Assembly (NCBI GenBank): GCA_963814855.1
Contig: CAWFEL010000007.1
Coordinates: 1-64,000 of the forward strand
Source: Palsa-295 sp963814855
GTDB lineage: Bacteria > Acidobacteriota > Terriglobia > Acidiferrales > UBA7541
Length of the DNA: 64,000 bases
Reading direction: 5' to 3'
Under the pieces are notes generated by a model that saw nothing but the letters and a program-made list of their open reading frames with translations, did not search any database and was not told the origin of the DNA. Numbering within the stretch: position 1 is the first letter of the stretch; every line of letters begins with the position of its first letter. Below, in pieces: positions 1 through 8,155 of this stretch. Both the position numbers and the translations under genes were made by a program.

Positions 1-45
1 CGCCCTCTTTGGGTTAGGGGCATTTCGGCCTTGTTGCGGTTTTCA

Positions 46-110
46 GGTGAAAGCGTGGGGCTTTAGCCCCACGACAAAGCCAGATCATTAAATGGGGCTT
101 TAGCCCTGGG
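46..110. repeat. Two-hairpin intergenic repeat, copy A
   Basis: A GGTGAAAGC lead-in is followed by a 20-nt perfect stem-loop (54-73, arms CGTGGGGCT / AGCCCCACG) and a second GGGGCTTTAGCCC hairpin (94-107). The same order and spacing recur at 728-792 and 1457-1520. The copy lies upstream of rpsK inside the ribosomal protein operon, so it is probably transcribed. A third related hairpin (143-162) sits between it and rpsK. Function unknown. Confidence 0.75.
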
Positions 111-138
111 AACACGAAGCGCGGGTTCAGATTTGAAT

Positions 139-164
139 GTAGCGCCGGGGCCTTCAGCCCGGCA
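139..164. repeat. GTAGCGCC-type hairpin repeat
   Basis: GTAGCGCCGGGGCCTTCAGCCCGGCA forms a stem (GCCGGG / CCCGGC) 25 nt before the rpsK start. It belongs to the same loose family as the hairpins at 682-705 and 6319-6342, all beginning with GTAGCGCC. Confidence 0.55.
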
Positions 165-188
165 TTTTGAAAGGTTTGATACAACTAA

Positions 189-635
189 ATGGCTAAAGAA
201 CCGAAAGACGCAGCCGCAGCTCCGGCAGCAGGCGCAAAGCCGACAAAGCGAAAGAAGGAATTTCGCAAGAAGAAGGAAAAGCGGATCGTGCCGCACGGCC
301 TGGTGTGTATCCAGGCGACGTTCAATAACACGATCATCACGCTCACCGATCCCGATGGCCGCGTCGTCAGCTGGGCTTCTGCCGGATCGTCGGGTTTCAA
401 GGGATCGCGCAAGGGCACGCCCTACGCCGCGCAGCAGGCGGCGATGACGGCGGCAGGCGTCGCGCGCGATCAATACGGCATGAAATCGGTGGAAGTGCGA
501 GTCAAGGGTCCGGGAGCAGGACGCGAATCTGCGGTCCGCGCTCTCGCATCGTCCGGCCTGCACATCAATGCGATCAAGGACGTCACGCCCGTGCCGCACA
601 ACGGCTGCCGTCCGCCCAAGCGCCGCCGCGTCTAG
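189..635 (+). CDS. rpsK: 30S ribosomal protein S11
   Basis: Component of the small-subunit platform near the mRNA exit site. The 148-residue product has the S11 core, including the GSSGFKGSRKGTPYAAQQAA stretch that contacts 16S rRNA and the C-terminal DVTPVPHNGCRPPKRRRV signature. It is about 20 residues longer than many S11 proteins because of an Ala/Lys-rich N-terminus. It is followed by rpsD, rpoA and rplQ, the usual alpha-operon order; rpsM would lie upstream of the window. The Shine-Dalgarno before the ATG is weak (AAAGG, about 14 nt away). Confidence 0.98.
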   Translation: MAKEPKDAAAAPAAGAKPTKRKKEFRKKKEKRIVPHGLVCIQATFNNTIITLTDPDGRVVSWASAGSSGFKGSRKGTPYAAQQAAMTAAGVARDQYGMKSVEVRVKGPGAGRESAVRALASSGLHINAIKDVTPVPHNGCRPPKRRRV

Positions 636-681
636 CTCTTGGTTCGGCTGATTTCGGCATTTGCGGTTTCGTTATTGGTTT

Positions 682-705
682 CGTAGCGCCCGCCTTTAGG
701 CGGGC
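682..705. repeat. GTAGCGCC-type hairpin repeat
   Basis: CGTAGCGCCCGCCTTTAGGCGGGC holds an 18-nt perfect inverted repeat (688-705) in the rpsK-rpsD gap. It precedes the two-hairpin repeat at 728 and is not followed by a T-run, so it does not look like a rho-independent terminator. Confidence 0.55.
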
Positions 706-727
706 AGGTTTTGCTGTTGCGGTATTT

Positions 728-792
728 GGTGAAAGCGCGGGACTTCAGTCCCGCGAAAAACGAACGGGACTAAACAGGGCTTCAGCCCTGGG
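728..792. repeat. Two-hairpin intergenic repeat, copy B
   Basis: GGTGAAAGC lead-in, then the perfect hairpin CGCGGGACTTCAGTCCCGCG (736-755), then a second perfect hairpin CAGGGCTTCAGCCCTG (775-790). Compensatory changes relative to copies A and C keep the stems paired while the arm sequence differs. It lies between rpsK and rpsD, ending about 8 nt before the rpsD Shine-Dalgarno. Confidence 0.75.
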
Positions 793-813
793 ACGTACGA
801 AGGAGAATAGAAA

Positions 814-1446
814 TTGGCAAGACATCGTGAAGCGGTTTGCCGGCTGTGCCGTCGAGAAGGGCAGAAGCTCTTCTTGAAAGGCCTCCGGTGTTTTACGGAA
901 AAATGCGCGATCGAGAAGCGCAACTTCGTTCCTGGGCAGCATGGCCAGGCGCGCCGGCCGAAGATGGTCGGCTACGGCATCCAGTTGCGCGAAAAGCAGA
1001 AGGTCAAGCGCACCTACGGGCTGCTCGAGCGGCAGTTCCGCAACTATTTCGAAAAGGCCGAGCGCACCAAGGGCCCGACCGGATCGAACCTGATGGTCAT
1101 GCTCGAGCGGCGCCTCGACAACGTAGTCTATCGCTCGGGTCTTGCCGGATCGCGTTCGCAGGCTCGTCAGCTCGTTCTGCACGGCCACATCCGCGTGAAG
1201 GACAAGAAGGTGAATATTCCCAGCTACCTCGTCCAGGTGGGCGACGATGTCGCGCTCAAGGCCGACATGCACGAGAACGCGATGGTGCTCGAGGCGCGCA
1301 ACTTGGCGCAGAGCCAGGGAGTCGCGCCGTGGCTCGATATTGACCGCGCGAATTTCAAGGCTCGCGTCGTGGCCATGCCTCGCCGCGAGGACGTGCAGAC
1401 GCCACCGATGAACGAACAGCTCATCGTCGAGTTGTACTCGAAGTAG
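814..1446 (+). CDS. rpsD: 30S ribosomal protein S4 (zinc-binding form)
   Basis: Primary 16S rRNA-binding protein that nucleates the 30S body; in many bacteria it also represses the alpha operon. The 210-residue product starts at a TTG placed 7 nt after AAGGAGA (800-806). The N-terminus keeps four cysteines (C9, C12, C26, C31; CRLC...CFTEKC), the arrangement of the zinc-binding C+ paralogue type. The S4 RNA-binding domain follows (RRLDNVVYRSGLAGSRSQAR). It is flanked on both sides by the two-hairpin repeat. Confidence 0.97.
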   Translation: MARHREAVCRLCRREGQKLFLKGLRCFTEKCAIEKRNFVPGQHGQARRPKMVGYGIQLREKQKVKRTYGLLERQFRNYFEKAERTKGPTGSNLMVMLERRLDNVVYRSGLAGSRSQARQLVLHGHIRVKDKKVNIPSYLVQVGDDVALKADMHENAMVLEARNLAQSQGVAPWLDIDRANFKARVVAMPRREDVQTPPMNEQLIVELYSK

Positions 1447-1456
1447 TTTCGGAACC

Positions 1457-1520
1457 GGTGAAAGCGTGGGGCTTCAGCCCCACGAAAAGTCGGTTCTACT
1501 TTCGGGGCTTTAGCCCCTGA
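1457..1520. repeat. Two-hairpin intergenic repeat, copy C
   Basis: GGTGAAAGC lead-in, perfect hairpin CGTGGGGCTTCAGCCCCACG (1465-1484), then GGGGCTTTAGCCCC (1504-1517). It occupies the rpsD-rpoA gap with the same geometry as copies A and B. Confidence 0.75.
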
Positions 1521-1589
1521 AGTTCCCGGATTCGGATTTTTCGAAATGTTAGAGGGCCTGCGATTCGTGGGCCAGGAGGAATAGCAATC

Positions 1590-2621
<1,032 letters not shown>

Positions 2622-2635
2622 CCGGGGACTGACAC

Positions 2636-3082
2636 ATGAGACACCTTAGATCAGGCTCCAAACTTGGCAAGCAGCCGGCGCATCGCCGGGCCGTAATCCG
2701 CAATCTCGTCACGAATCTCATCGAGAAGGAGCGCATCCACACCACCATCCTGCGCGCCAAAGTGGCTCGTCCGGTCGCCGAGCAGATGATCACGCTCGGC
2801 AAACGCGATTCGCTCCATGCTCGCAGGCAGGCCGCTGCTTTCCTGATGACCACGGCCGCGACGAAGAAGCTTTTCACGGATCTCGCGCCGCGCTTCGCCG
2901 ATCGTCAGGGAGGGTACACCCGGATCATCCGCACCGGATGGCGCATCGGGGACGGCGCGGAGCTGGCCATTCTCGAATTCATCGGCTCGGAGCTGAAGAA
3001 AAAAGACCGCAAGCCGCGCAAGGGTTCGGCCCAGGAAGCTCCGGAAGAAAAAGAAGAGAAGGAAGCCGTCGCCGCAAAATAA
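2636..3082 (+). CDS. rplQ: 50S ribosomal protein L17
   Basis: Large-subunit protein near the peptide exit. The 148-residue product begins MRHLRSGSKLGKQPAHRRAV, the canonical L17 start, and keeps the YTRIIRTGWRIGDGAELAI block. The C-terminal 30 residues are a Lys/Glu-rich extension absent from short L17 proteins. It starts 14 nt after the rpoA stop and is the last gene of the operon, followed by a rho-independent terminator. Confidence 0.98.
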   Translation: MRHLRSGSKLGKQPAHRRAVIRNLVTNLIEKERIHTTILRAKVARPVAEQMITLGKRDSLHARRQAAAFLMTTAATKKLFTDLAPRFADRQGGYTRIIRTGWRIGDGAELAILEFIGSELKKKDRKPRKGSAQEAPEEKEEKEAVAAK

Positions 3083-3118
3083 CTTTTCGCCGCGAATATT
3101 TTCCGCGCGCGAAATCTC

Positions 3119-3151
3119 GAAAGTCCCGGGAATGTTCCGGGACTTTTTTCT
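3119..3151 (+). terminator. Rho-independent terminator of the alpha operon
   Basis: AAAGTCCCGG and CCGGGACTTT arms around a GAATGTT loop, followed by TTTTTCTTTC. It lies 37 nt after the rplQ stop. The convergent VanZ-like gene ends at 3154, so the A-rich left arm may also serve the minus strand. Confidence 0.85.
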
Positions 3152-3153
3152 TT

Positions 3154-3627
3154 CTAGGCGCTGGTTTCAGCGGGCGGCTGCTGTTTCCGCTTTTGCCGCA
3201 TGTGGCCCCACAGCATCAAACCAGCTGCGACCAGCTGCGCGGCGATCCCGCCGGTGGTATCAATCAGGACGTCTCCCACCGCGGCCGTGCGTCCGGGCAC
3301 AAAGTGCTGGTGCAACTCGTCGAGCGACGCGTAGCACGCGACGATGGCGATAGCGGCGAGCGCCCATGCAAAGCGCGAACCCGGTCGGCCCGCGCGAATG
3401 CCGCGCAGGATCAGCAGGCTCAGTATGAAGTATTCGGTGAAGTGCGCGCATTTGCGAATGATGTGGTGAAGCCGATTCAGTGTGTGCATGGACGCGTGGG
3501 GGAGCAGCCAGTGCAAAATCGGAATGATTATTCGGCTGGTATGTTCCGCGGTGAAAACCCCGGTGGAAAATGCTGAAATTACGACCGCCCACGCCAGCGC
3601 CGGCCACCAGGTCCTCAGCCAGTTCAC
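3154..3627 (-). CDS. VanZ family membrane protein
   Basis: A 157-residue integral membrane protein with about four hydrophobic segments. The VanZ pattern is visible: IRKCAHFTEYFILSLL in the second helix region and DELHQHFVPGR followed by DVLIDTTGG before the last helix. VanZ proteins give low-level teicoplanin resistance in enterococci, but in most bacteria their role is unproven. GTG start with GGGGAA about 9 nt upstream. The gene is 31 nt downstream of guaB on the same strand and could be cotranscribed with it. Confidence 0.85.
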   Translation of the reverse strand: MNWLRTWWPALAWAVVISAFSTGVFTAEHTSRIIIPILHWLLPHASMHTLNRLHHIIRKCAHFTEYFILSLLILRGIRAGRPGSRFAWALAAIAIVACYASLDELHQHFVPGRTAAVGDVLIDTTGGIAAQLVAAGLMLWGHMRQKRKQQPPAETSA

Positions 3628-3657
3628 TCTAAAATTCCCCGGCCGTATGGCGGCGCA

Positions 3658-5172
3658 TTACTCGAGCCTGTAGTTCGGAGCCTCGCGGGTGATGATCACG
3701 TCGTGGACGTGGCTTTCGCGCAGACCGGCCGAGGAGATGCGGATAAATTTGCTGTTCTCCTGCAAATCCTTCAAATTTTGCGCGCCGCAGTAGCCCATGC
3801 CGCTGCGCAACCCGCCCACCAGCTGTTCCACCAGCCCCGCGAGCGGTCCCTTGTACGGCACCTGTCCTTCGATTCCTTCCGGTACCGACTTGCCGCGCTC
3901 GGCATTTTCCTGCGCGTAGCGATCGGCCGATCCCGCCTCCATCGCGCCGAGCGATCCCATGCCGCGATAGGATTTGAACGTGCGCCCCTGATACAGAATC
4001 GTCTCGCCGGGGGATTCTTCGGTGCCGGCGAAGAGGCTGCCGATCATCACCGCGGAAGCGCCGGCGGCAATCGCCTTGGTAATGTCTCCCGAAAATTTGA
4101 TACCGCCATCGGCGATCACCGGCACTCCGCTGCCATACGCGGCGCGCGCGCATTCGGCCACGGCCGTAATCTGCGGCACGCCCGCGCCCGTGACGATGCG
4201 CGTCGTACAGATCGAGCCGGGTCCGATGCCGATCTTGAGGCCGTCCACGCCGAGCGCAATCAGGTCGCGCGTGCCCTCCGCCGTGGCCACGTTGCCTGCG
4301 AGCAGCTGCATATCGGGAAGCGCGTGCTTCACGGCGCGAATTGCATCCATCACGCGAGTGGTGTGGCCGTGCGCGGTATCAATCGCCAGCGCGTCCACTT
4401 TCTCGCGCGCCATTTCCTGCGCGCGCTCCAGAAAATCTCCCGTCGCGCCGATCGCCGCGCCCACGCGCAAGCGTCCCTGCTCGTCTTTCGTCGCGTTGGG
4501 GAATTCGAGTTTTTTCTGGATGTCCTTCACCGTGATCAGGCCCTTGAGGTTGTAATCCTTGTCCACCACGAGCAGCTTTTCGATGCGATGGCGCTGCAAG
4601 ATGCGCTCGGCCTCGTCGAGCGTGGTGCCCACGGGCACGGTGACCAGATTTTCCTTCGTCATGATGTTGCTGACGGGCTGATCGAGGTTGCGCTCAAATC
4701 GCAGATCGCGGTTCGTCAGGATGCCGACGAGCCGCTGCCCGCGCGTGACCGGCAGTCCCGATACCTTGTACTTGTTCATGATGTCCAGCGCCTGGCGCAC
4801 GGACATCTCCGGCCCGATGGTCACCGGGTCCACGATCATTCCGCTTTCGGAGCGTTTCACTCGGTCAATTTCTTCGGCCTGCCGCTCGATGCTCATATTG
4901 CGGTGCACGAATCCGATGCCGCCCTGCCGCGCGATGGCGATGGCGAGGCGCGCGTCGGTCACGGTGTCCATGGCCGCGGCGACGATGGGAATATTCAGCG
5001 CGATGCGGCGCGAAAGGAACGTGCGCGTATCGGCGTCGCCGGGCAGCACGTCGGATTTGCCGGGCACGAGCAGGACATCGTCGAAGGTCAAGCCTTCGGG
5101 GATCGCGTATCCGGCGTTGCGCTCGCCGGCGATTTCTTCCCGGGTAGCGACGAAAAGGGATTCTCTAGCCAT
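3658..5172 (-). CDS. guaB: Inosine-5'-monophosphate dehydrogenase
   Basis: Cytoplasmic enzyme that oxidises IMP to XMP with NAD+, the committed step of GMP synthesis. The 504-residue product has the N-terminal barrel segment (EGLTFDDVLLVPGKS), a tandem CBS (Bateman) insertion at about residues 105-225, and the catalytic loop GPGSICTTRIVTGAG with nucleophilic Cys322. The YRGMGSLGAM flap region is present. The ATG has a strong AGGAGAAAGG before it. A leader of about 150 nt with two strong hairpins precedes the gene. Confidence 0.98.
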   Translation of the reverse strand: MARESLFVATREEIAGERNAGYAIPEGLTFDDVLLVPGKSDVLPGDADTRTFLSRRIALNIPIVAAAMDTVTDARLAIAIARQGGIGFVHRNMSIERQAEEIDRVKRSESGMIVDPVTIGPEMSVRQALDIMNKYKVSGLPVTRGQRLVGILTNRDLRFERNLDQPVSNIMTKENLVTVPVGTTLDEAERILQRHRIEKLLVVDKDYNLKGLITVKDIQKKLEFPNATKDEQGRLRVGAAIGATGDFLERAQEMAREKVDALAIDTAHGHTTRVMDAIRAVKHALPDMQLLAGNVATAEGTRDLIALGVDGLKIGIGPGSICTTRIVTGAGVPQITAVAECARAAYGSGVPVIADGGIKFSGDITKAIAAGASAVMIGSLFAGTEESPGETILYQGRTFKSYRGMGSLGAMEAGSADRYAQENAERGKSVPEGIEGQVPYKGPLAGLVEQLVGGLRSGMGYCGAQNLKDLQENSKFIRISSAGLRESHVHDVIITREAPNYRLE

Positions 5173-5188
5173 GTACCTTTCTCCTGAT

Positions 5189-5263
5189 CTCCCAGGCTCG
5201 GCTTACCGCCGACACTGGGAGCCCTTCTTAAACACGAAAGCCCAGCCGGGTGCGCTGGGCGTG
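5189..5263 (-). promoter_or_regulatory. Structured leader upstream of guaB
   Basis: On the minus strand the guaB leader contains a hairpin with arms GCCCAGC / GCTGGGC (plus 5240-5260), extended by CACG / CGTG and followed by TTTCGTGTTT. Next comes a two-part stem (plus 5189-5221): outer CTCCCAG / CTGGGAG and inner TCGGC / GCCGA around a GGTAA loop. The second stem ends about 5 nt before the Shine-Dalgarno. This layout could be an attenuator or RNA switch for guaB; it matches no riboswitch class I recognise. Confidence 0.45.
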
Positions 5264-5374
5264 AAAAAATATCCTTTGTCGAGGACGGACGTCATCAATC
5301 GAGCTATTTTAGGCGCTTCGCCGCATGAAAGCAAGTTCACGCGCCAAGTCCTCGATCGCGCTCGAAATACACAA

Positions 5375-5396
5375 CGCCCGAGCCGAAGCCCGGGCG
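5375..5396 (-). terminator. Rho-independent terminator
   Basis: On the minus strand CGCCCGGGC-TTCG-GCTCGGGCG forms a UUCG-capped hairpin followed by TTGTGTATTT. It lies 19 nt after the stop of the small basic protein gene and separates it from the guaB leader. Confidence 0.75.
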
Positions 5397-5414
5397 TCTC
5401 AGCGAAGCCGCCGC

Positions 5415-5576
5415 TTACGATCCAATGTAGACTTGTTTATAGTGCGTGCCGTTGGCCGTCAAATTGTAGAGCTTGGGCGAAGCCACATCAGTCAATGGCC
5501 GCGTGGCTTCGAGCTTCTTCCCCTTCTTCAGGTGCTTGGCCCTTTTGTTGAGTTTCTTCGTCGTCTTCGTTGCCAT
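5415..5576 (-). CDS. Small basic protein, function unknown
   Basis: A 53-residue protein beginning MATKTTKKLNKRAKHLKKGK. The first 20 residues are mostly Lys/Arg; the rest is neutral and ends in YKQVYIGS. The start was placed at plus 5576 because AAGGAGA lies 7-8 nt before that ATG; an upstream in-frame ATG lacks one. It has its own terminator. I recognise no family. The basic segment suggests nucleic-acid binding, but this is inference. Confidence 0.75.
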   Translation of the reverse strand: MATKTTKKLNKRAKHLKKGKKLEATRPLTDVASPKLYNLTANGTHYKQVYIGS

Positions 5577-5674
5577 CGTCGCATCTCCTTTTTTTCGATT
5601 GCGCCCTCGGGCGTCAACTGACACGTTCTAATCAGTTCTAACTTTGAACCAATGGTCGCCGAGAGCCGGGACGT

Positions 5675-6202
5675 TCAAGCCCGGAATTTTCGCGTTGCGA
5701 CCAAAGTTCCGATTCCGGCGAACAGGAAGCCGATGCTGCTCGGCTCTGGAGCAGGAGTGTTACCGTTACCGCCGCCGTTACCACCGCCGCTGCCGCCGCT
5801 ACAGCTATCGCACGAGAAAGTCAGGGTGCCGGTGTCCGTTTCGCTCGTCTCAAGAGGCTCGCCTTCACCAATTTCACCAGTTACGAACGGGCTGTCTCCG
5901 GTGGTCACATCGGTTATTGAAAGAGTGTAGTCGGCAAGCGCAGGGTCGCCGTTCCCCAATATGGTATTACTCCACGTGTATGTATCGCCCGGATTGTCGC
6001 CTGGAGCTAAAGTGACGAAATCCGAAACGCCGGCCCACACCTCAAGAATGCTCGGCGATGGGAAGGTCACATCCACCGGATCCGGAAAGTCCGAGCAACT
6101 TACAGTGCAGGCGAATGTAGCTGTATAGCTATCAGCCCGGGCCGGGGAAACTCCGATCGTCAGAATGATTCCTGCCGCAAGAATCCAGATTGTTCGGCGC
6201 AT
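5675..6202 (-). CDS. PEP-CTERM sorting-domain protein
   Basis: A 175-residue exported protein. The chosen start (MRRTIWILAAGIILTIG) begins a signal peptide ending near PARADS and has GGGGAG about 8 nt upstream. The body is acidic and Thr/Ser-rich, followed by a Gly/Asn linker and a C-terminal PEP-CTERM tripartite signal: PAPEPSS, a hydrophobic helix, then RKFRA. Proteins of this type are cut and exported by an exosortase (EpsH/XrtA family) and are often linked to exopolysaccharide. No exosortase gene lies in this window. Confidence 0.85.
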   Translation of the reverse strand: MRRTIWILAAGIILTIGVSPARADSYTATFACTVSCSDFPDPVDVTFPSPSILEVWAGVSDFVTLAPGDNPGDTYTWSNTILGNGDPALADYTLSITDVTTGDSPFVTGEIGEGEPLETSETDTGTLTFSCDSCSGGSGGGNGGGNGNTPAPEPSSIGFLFAGIGTLVATRKFRA

Positions 6203-6318
6203 GTTGGAACTCCCCTCGCAAGACGTTTTGAAATGGATAACTCGCCGGAATCCTATCAGCGCCTGCGCCAAGCGCAAGTGACCTAAAAGGACCGTATCCC
6301 GCTTTGCATTCTTGCCTT

Positions 6319-6342
6319 CGTAGCGCCGGCATCTTGCCGGCG
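6319..6342. repeat. GTAGCGCC-type hairpin repeat
   Basis: CGTAGCGCCGGCATCTTGCCGGCG: arms CGCCGGC / GCCGGCG with a short loop. It has the same GTAGCGCC opening as the hairpins near rpsK. The TTTTTG after it on the plus strand resembles a terminator tail, but no plus-strand gene ends here. Confidence 0.5.
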
Positions 6343-6372
6343 TTTTTGTCGGAGGCCGTTGCCTGCTGGGTG

Positions 6373-6401
6373 CCCCATCCTTTGCGCAGCAAAGGGTGGG
6401 G
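6373..6401. repeat. CCCCATCC stem-loop repeat
   Basis: CCCCATCCTTTGC and GCAAAGGGTGGGG arms around a three-base loop, one mismatch in 13 pairs. It looks like a REP-type intergenic element; no flanking gene ends close enough for it to be a terminator. Confidence 0.5.
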
Positions 6402-6610
6402 GATTTGACTTGCCTCTGCCTTCTTCCTGCCTCCTTGCCTCGCGCTTCTGTTTTTCTACGTTGTCATCCCGAACCCGACCGCGCCGTTCGCGGACGGCGT
6501 GAGGGATATCTCTTTCTGTTGCCGTTGCCTCTCCCTCACACCTCGCCCCTCACCCCTCACCCCTGAACTGCACATGGCGAACAAAAAGCGAAACTGTTAC
6601 ACTCCCTCCC

Positions 6611-6925
6611 ATGCCCGTTCGCTCTTGCCGCGTCACCATCCAGGACATGCAGGGCGTTGACCACACCGTCCAGGTCACCGCAACCACGCTCTACGAAGCC
6701 ATCGCGCTCGGCCTCAAATCTCTCGCCGGCGAGGAATGGGTTTCCGGCATCGCCGACGGACTCAACGTCGCCCGCGTCTCCGTCACCAACGTCCCCATCG
6801 AGCACTCTGTAACTTTCACCGACTTCAACAAATGGCTCGCCAGGGAAGGCGGCAGCCCGCGCGAAGTCTCGGCCAGATACCGCATCAGGGAAATCCTGGG
6901 AATACCGCATAAGAAAGCGATCTAG
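6611..6925 (+). CDS. Conserved-looking small protein, function unknown
   Basis: A 104-residue soluble protein with no signal peptide or membrane segment. It starts MPVRSCRVTIQDMQGVDHTV and contains an alpha/beta pattern (TTLYEAIALGLKSLAGEEW) and a basic end (RYRIREILGIPHKKAI). Codon use is that of the surrounding genome, unlike the next three genes. I do not recognise a family. The start is the first ATG of the frame; no clear Shine-Dalgarno is visible. Confidence 0.65.
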   Translation: MPVRSCRVTIQDMQGVDHTVQVTATTLYEAIALGLKSLAGEEWVSGIADGLNVARVSVTNVPIEHSVTFTDFNKWLAREGGSPREVSARYRIREILGIPHKKAI

Positions 6926-7091
6926 CCTGCCAAAGCGCGAATACCGTACCCGGAATGGGGTGGTTGGATTTGCAACCGCTAACAGAGAACGAATCTTGCC
7001 ACCGTCCTGCTGTTCTTGCATTTGGAGGGCAAGTTGAAATCGGCTTGAACCCAGTTTACCCGACACCACCTTCCGTCATAGACTCTGGCTA

Positions 7092-7871
7092 ATGTTGTCC
7101 CGCGGCGACTTTCGTGATCTTGTTCGCAGCCCAACCCTTATTGGCATAAGCGTGGGAGGGGGCATCATCGCCGCGTACTCGCTGGCTGGCGTTTCAAACG
7201 TGGCATTGGCTAAAGTAGTTCTCATAGTTACCTGGGCCGTTTTTATCGTCGAGGTTTACTCCGCCGGTTGGCTGAATTATTTCAAGCTGTACAGACCATG
7301 CATAGTGCTGCTCCTCGCCTCGATCTCCGGCATGGGCTGCGTTTACGTAGCCACGGACATTTCGATCAGAAAGGAGGCTCTGGAAGCCATGTTGACCCCA
7401 TGGCCCGTCATTCCGGCCCCCAACCCACCTTTCGAGCTTTCACCCAAGGCCGGAGAGACAGAGAACGCGGAGAGGCTTAAGATCGAGAAGGAACAACTAG
7501 CGCTCAATTTCGTTCCGTCGGCGGCGGTCATCTATGAGGAACATCAAATCCGAGTCTACAACAACGGCAAGACAAACATAGAAAGTTGGGGATTTCAGTA
7601 TGGGAAAGGCGCCGCACAGCCTTCGAACGAATCGCGCCTCCTTGTGCCCGGAACTTATTATTACTATCCTACCGAAACAATCGAGCAACAGATGCGCGAT
7701 CACTCGGATAACGAGCAACTATCCGTTCCCTGTTACGCGTTTATCGTGACGCAAGACTCGAAGAAGTACACGATTAAATGCCAGCTGATCGCCAGTTTTG
7801 CGACCGGAACCCTCTCATTTCGCACCCAGACGCTTGAAACGGTTGAAGGCTGGAAAACAGACAATCCCTAG
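7092..7871 (+). CDS. Membrane-anchored protein, function unknown
   Basis: A 259-residue protein. Three hydrophobic segments lie in the first 90 residues (around GISVGGGIIAAYSLAG, VVLIVTWAVFIVEVYSAGWL and CIVLLLASISGMGCVYVA). They are followed by a soluble region of about 160 residues with a beta-rich look (YEEHQIRVYNNGKTNIESWG). No family recognised. Base composition is lower in GC than the flanks and shared with the DUF262 and HEPN genes downstream, suggesting joint acquisition. It could be a sensor or effector of that module or an unrelated passenger. Confidence 0.65.
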   Translation: MLSRGDFRDLVRSPTLIGISVGGGIIAAYSLAGVSNVALAKVVLIVTWAVFIVEVYSAGWLNYFKLYRPCIVLLLASISGMGCVYVATDISIRKEALEAMLTPWPVIPAPNPPFELSPKAGETENAERLKIEKEQLALNFVPSAAVIYEEHQIRVYNNGKTNIESWGFQYGKGAAQPSNESRLLVPGTYYYYPTETIEQQMRDHSDNEQLSVPCYAFIVTQDSKKYTIKCQLIASFATGTLSFRTQTLETVEGWKTDNP

Positions 7872-7975
7872 CGACCGCTATGGGCACGGCTCGCCATGCG
7901 CCATCCATGAGTAACTGAATGGAGAGTTTATCTGTTTGAATAATTCTGAGGGTAGTCTAGAATCTCGCTGCCCAC

Positions 7976-8155
7976 ATGAAGCTTCAATGGCGGGCACCGC
8001 TAAAACTGCTGCGGTACACGGGAGAAGTTTTCCGCATCCGGCAAAACGCCCCCTGTATTGCAATCATCCAGAACGGGACGGTGACGACGTGGCTGATCTC
8101 AAGGACGCAATTGATCAAAAGATCGGAGAAGTACGGACTGAGACGCTTGATTTAA
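7976..8155 (+). CDS. Possible 59-residue ORF overlapping the DUF262 gene start
   Basis: An ATG at 7976 opens a frame that ends at TAA 8153-8155. The product, 59 residues starting MKLQWRAPLKLLRYTGEVFR, is basic and more protein-like than the reading of the same bases in the DUF262 frame. It overlaps the likely DUF262 start (GTG 8089) by 67 nt. No clear Shine-Dalgarno and no recognised family; it may be a remnant or a real short partner gene. Confidence 0.3.
   Translation: MKLQWRAPLKLLRYTGEVFRIRQNAPCIAIIQNGTVTTWLISRTQLIKRSEKYGLRRLI

Larger units (their letters stand above)
6203..6610. other. Intergenic region with several repeats, no gene seen
   Basis: Divergent gap between the PEP-CTERM gene and the 104-residue protein gene. 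It holds a GTAGCGCCGGC hairpin (6319-6342), a strong stem-loop (6373-6401), a GTCATCCCGAA...GGATATCTC segment (about 6464-6512) with an internal GCGCCGTTCGCGGACGGCG hairpin, and a pyrimidine-rich run with CCCCTCA repeats (6530-6565). I see no coding potential. Confidence 0.6.

Noticed and set aside
46..1520. The repeated GC hairpins as a CRISPR array
   Set aside because: Copies are about 700 bp apart with genes between them, stems vary, and no cas gene is present.
3703..5187. A 494-codon open frame opposite guaB
   Set aside because: Reverse reading of a GC-rich conserved gene; composition rich in His/Arg/Ala and no recognisable domain.
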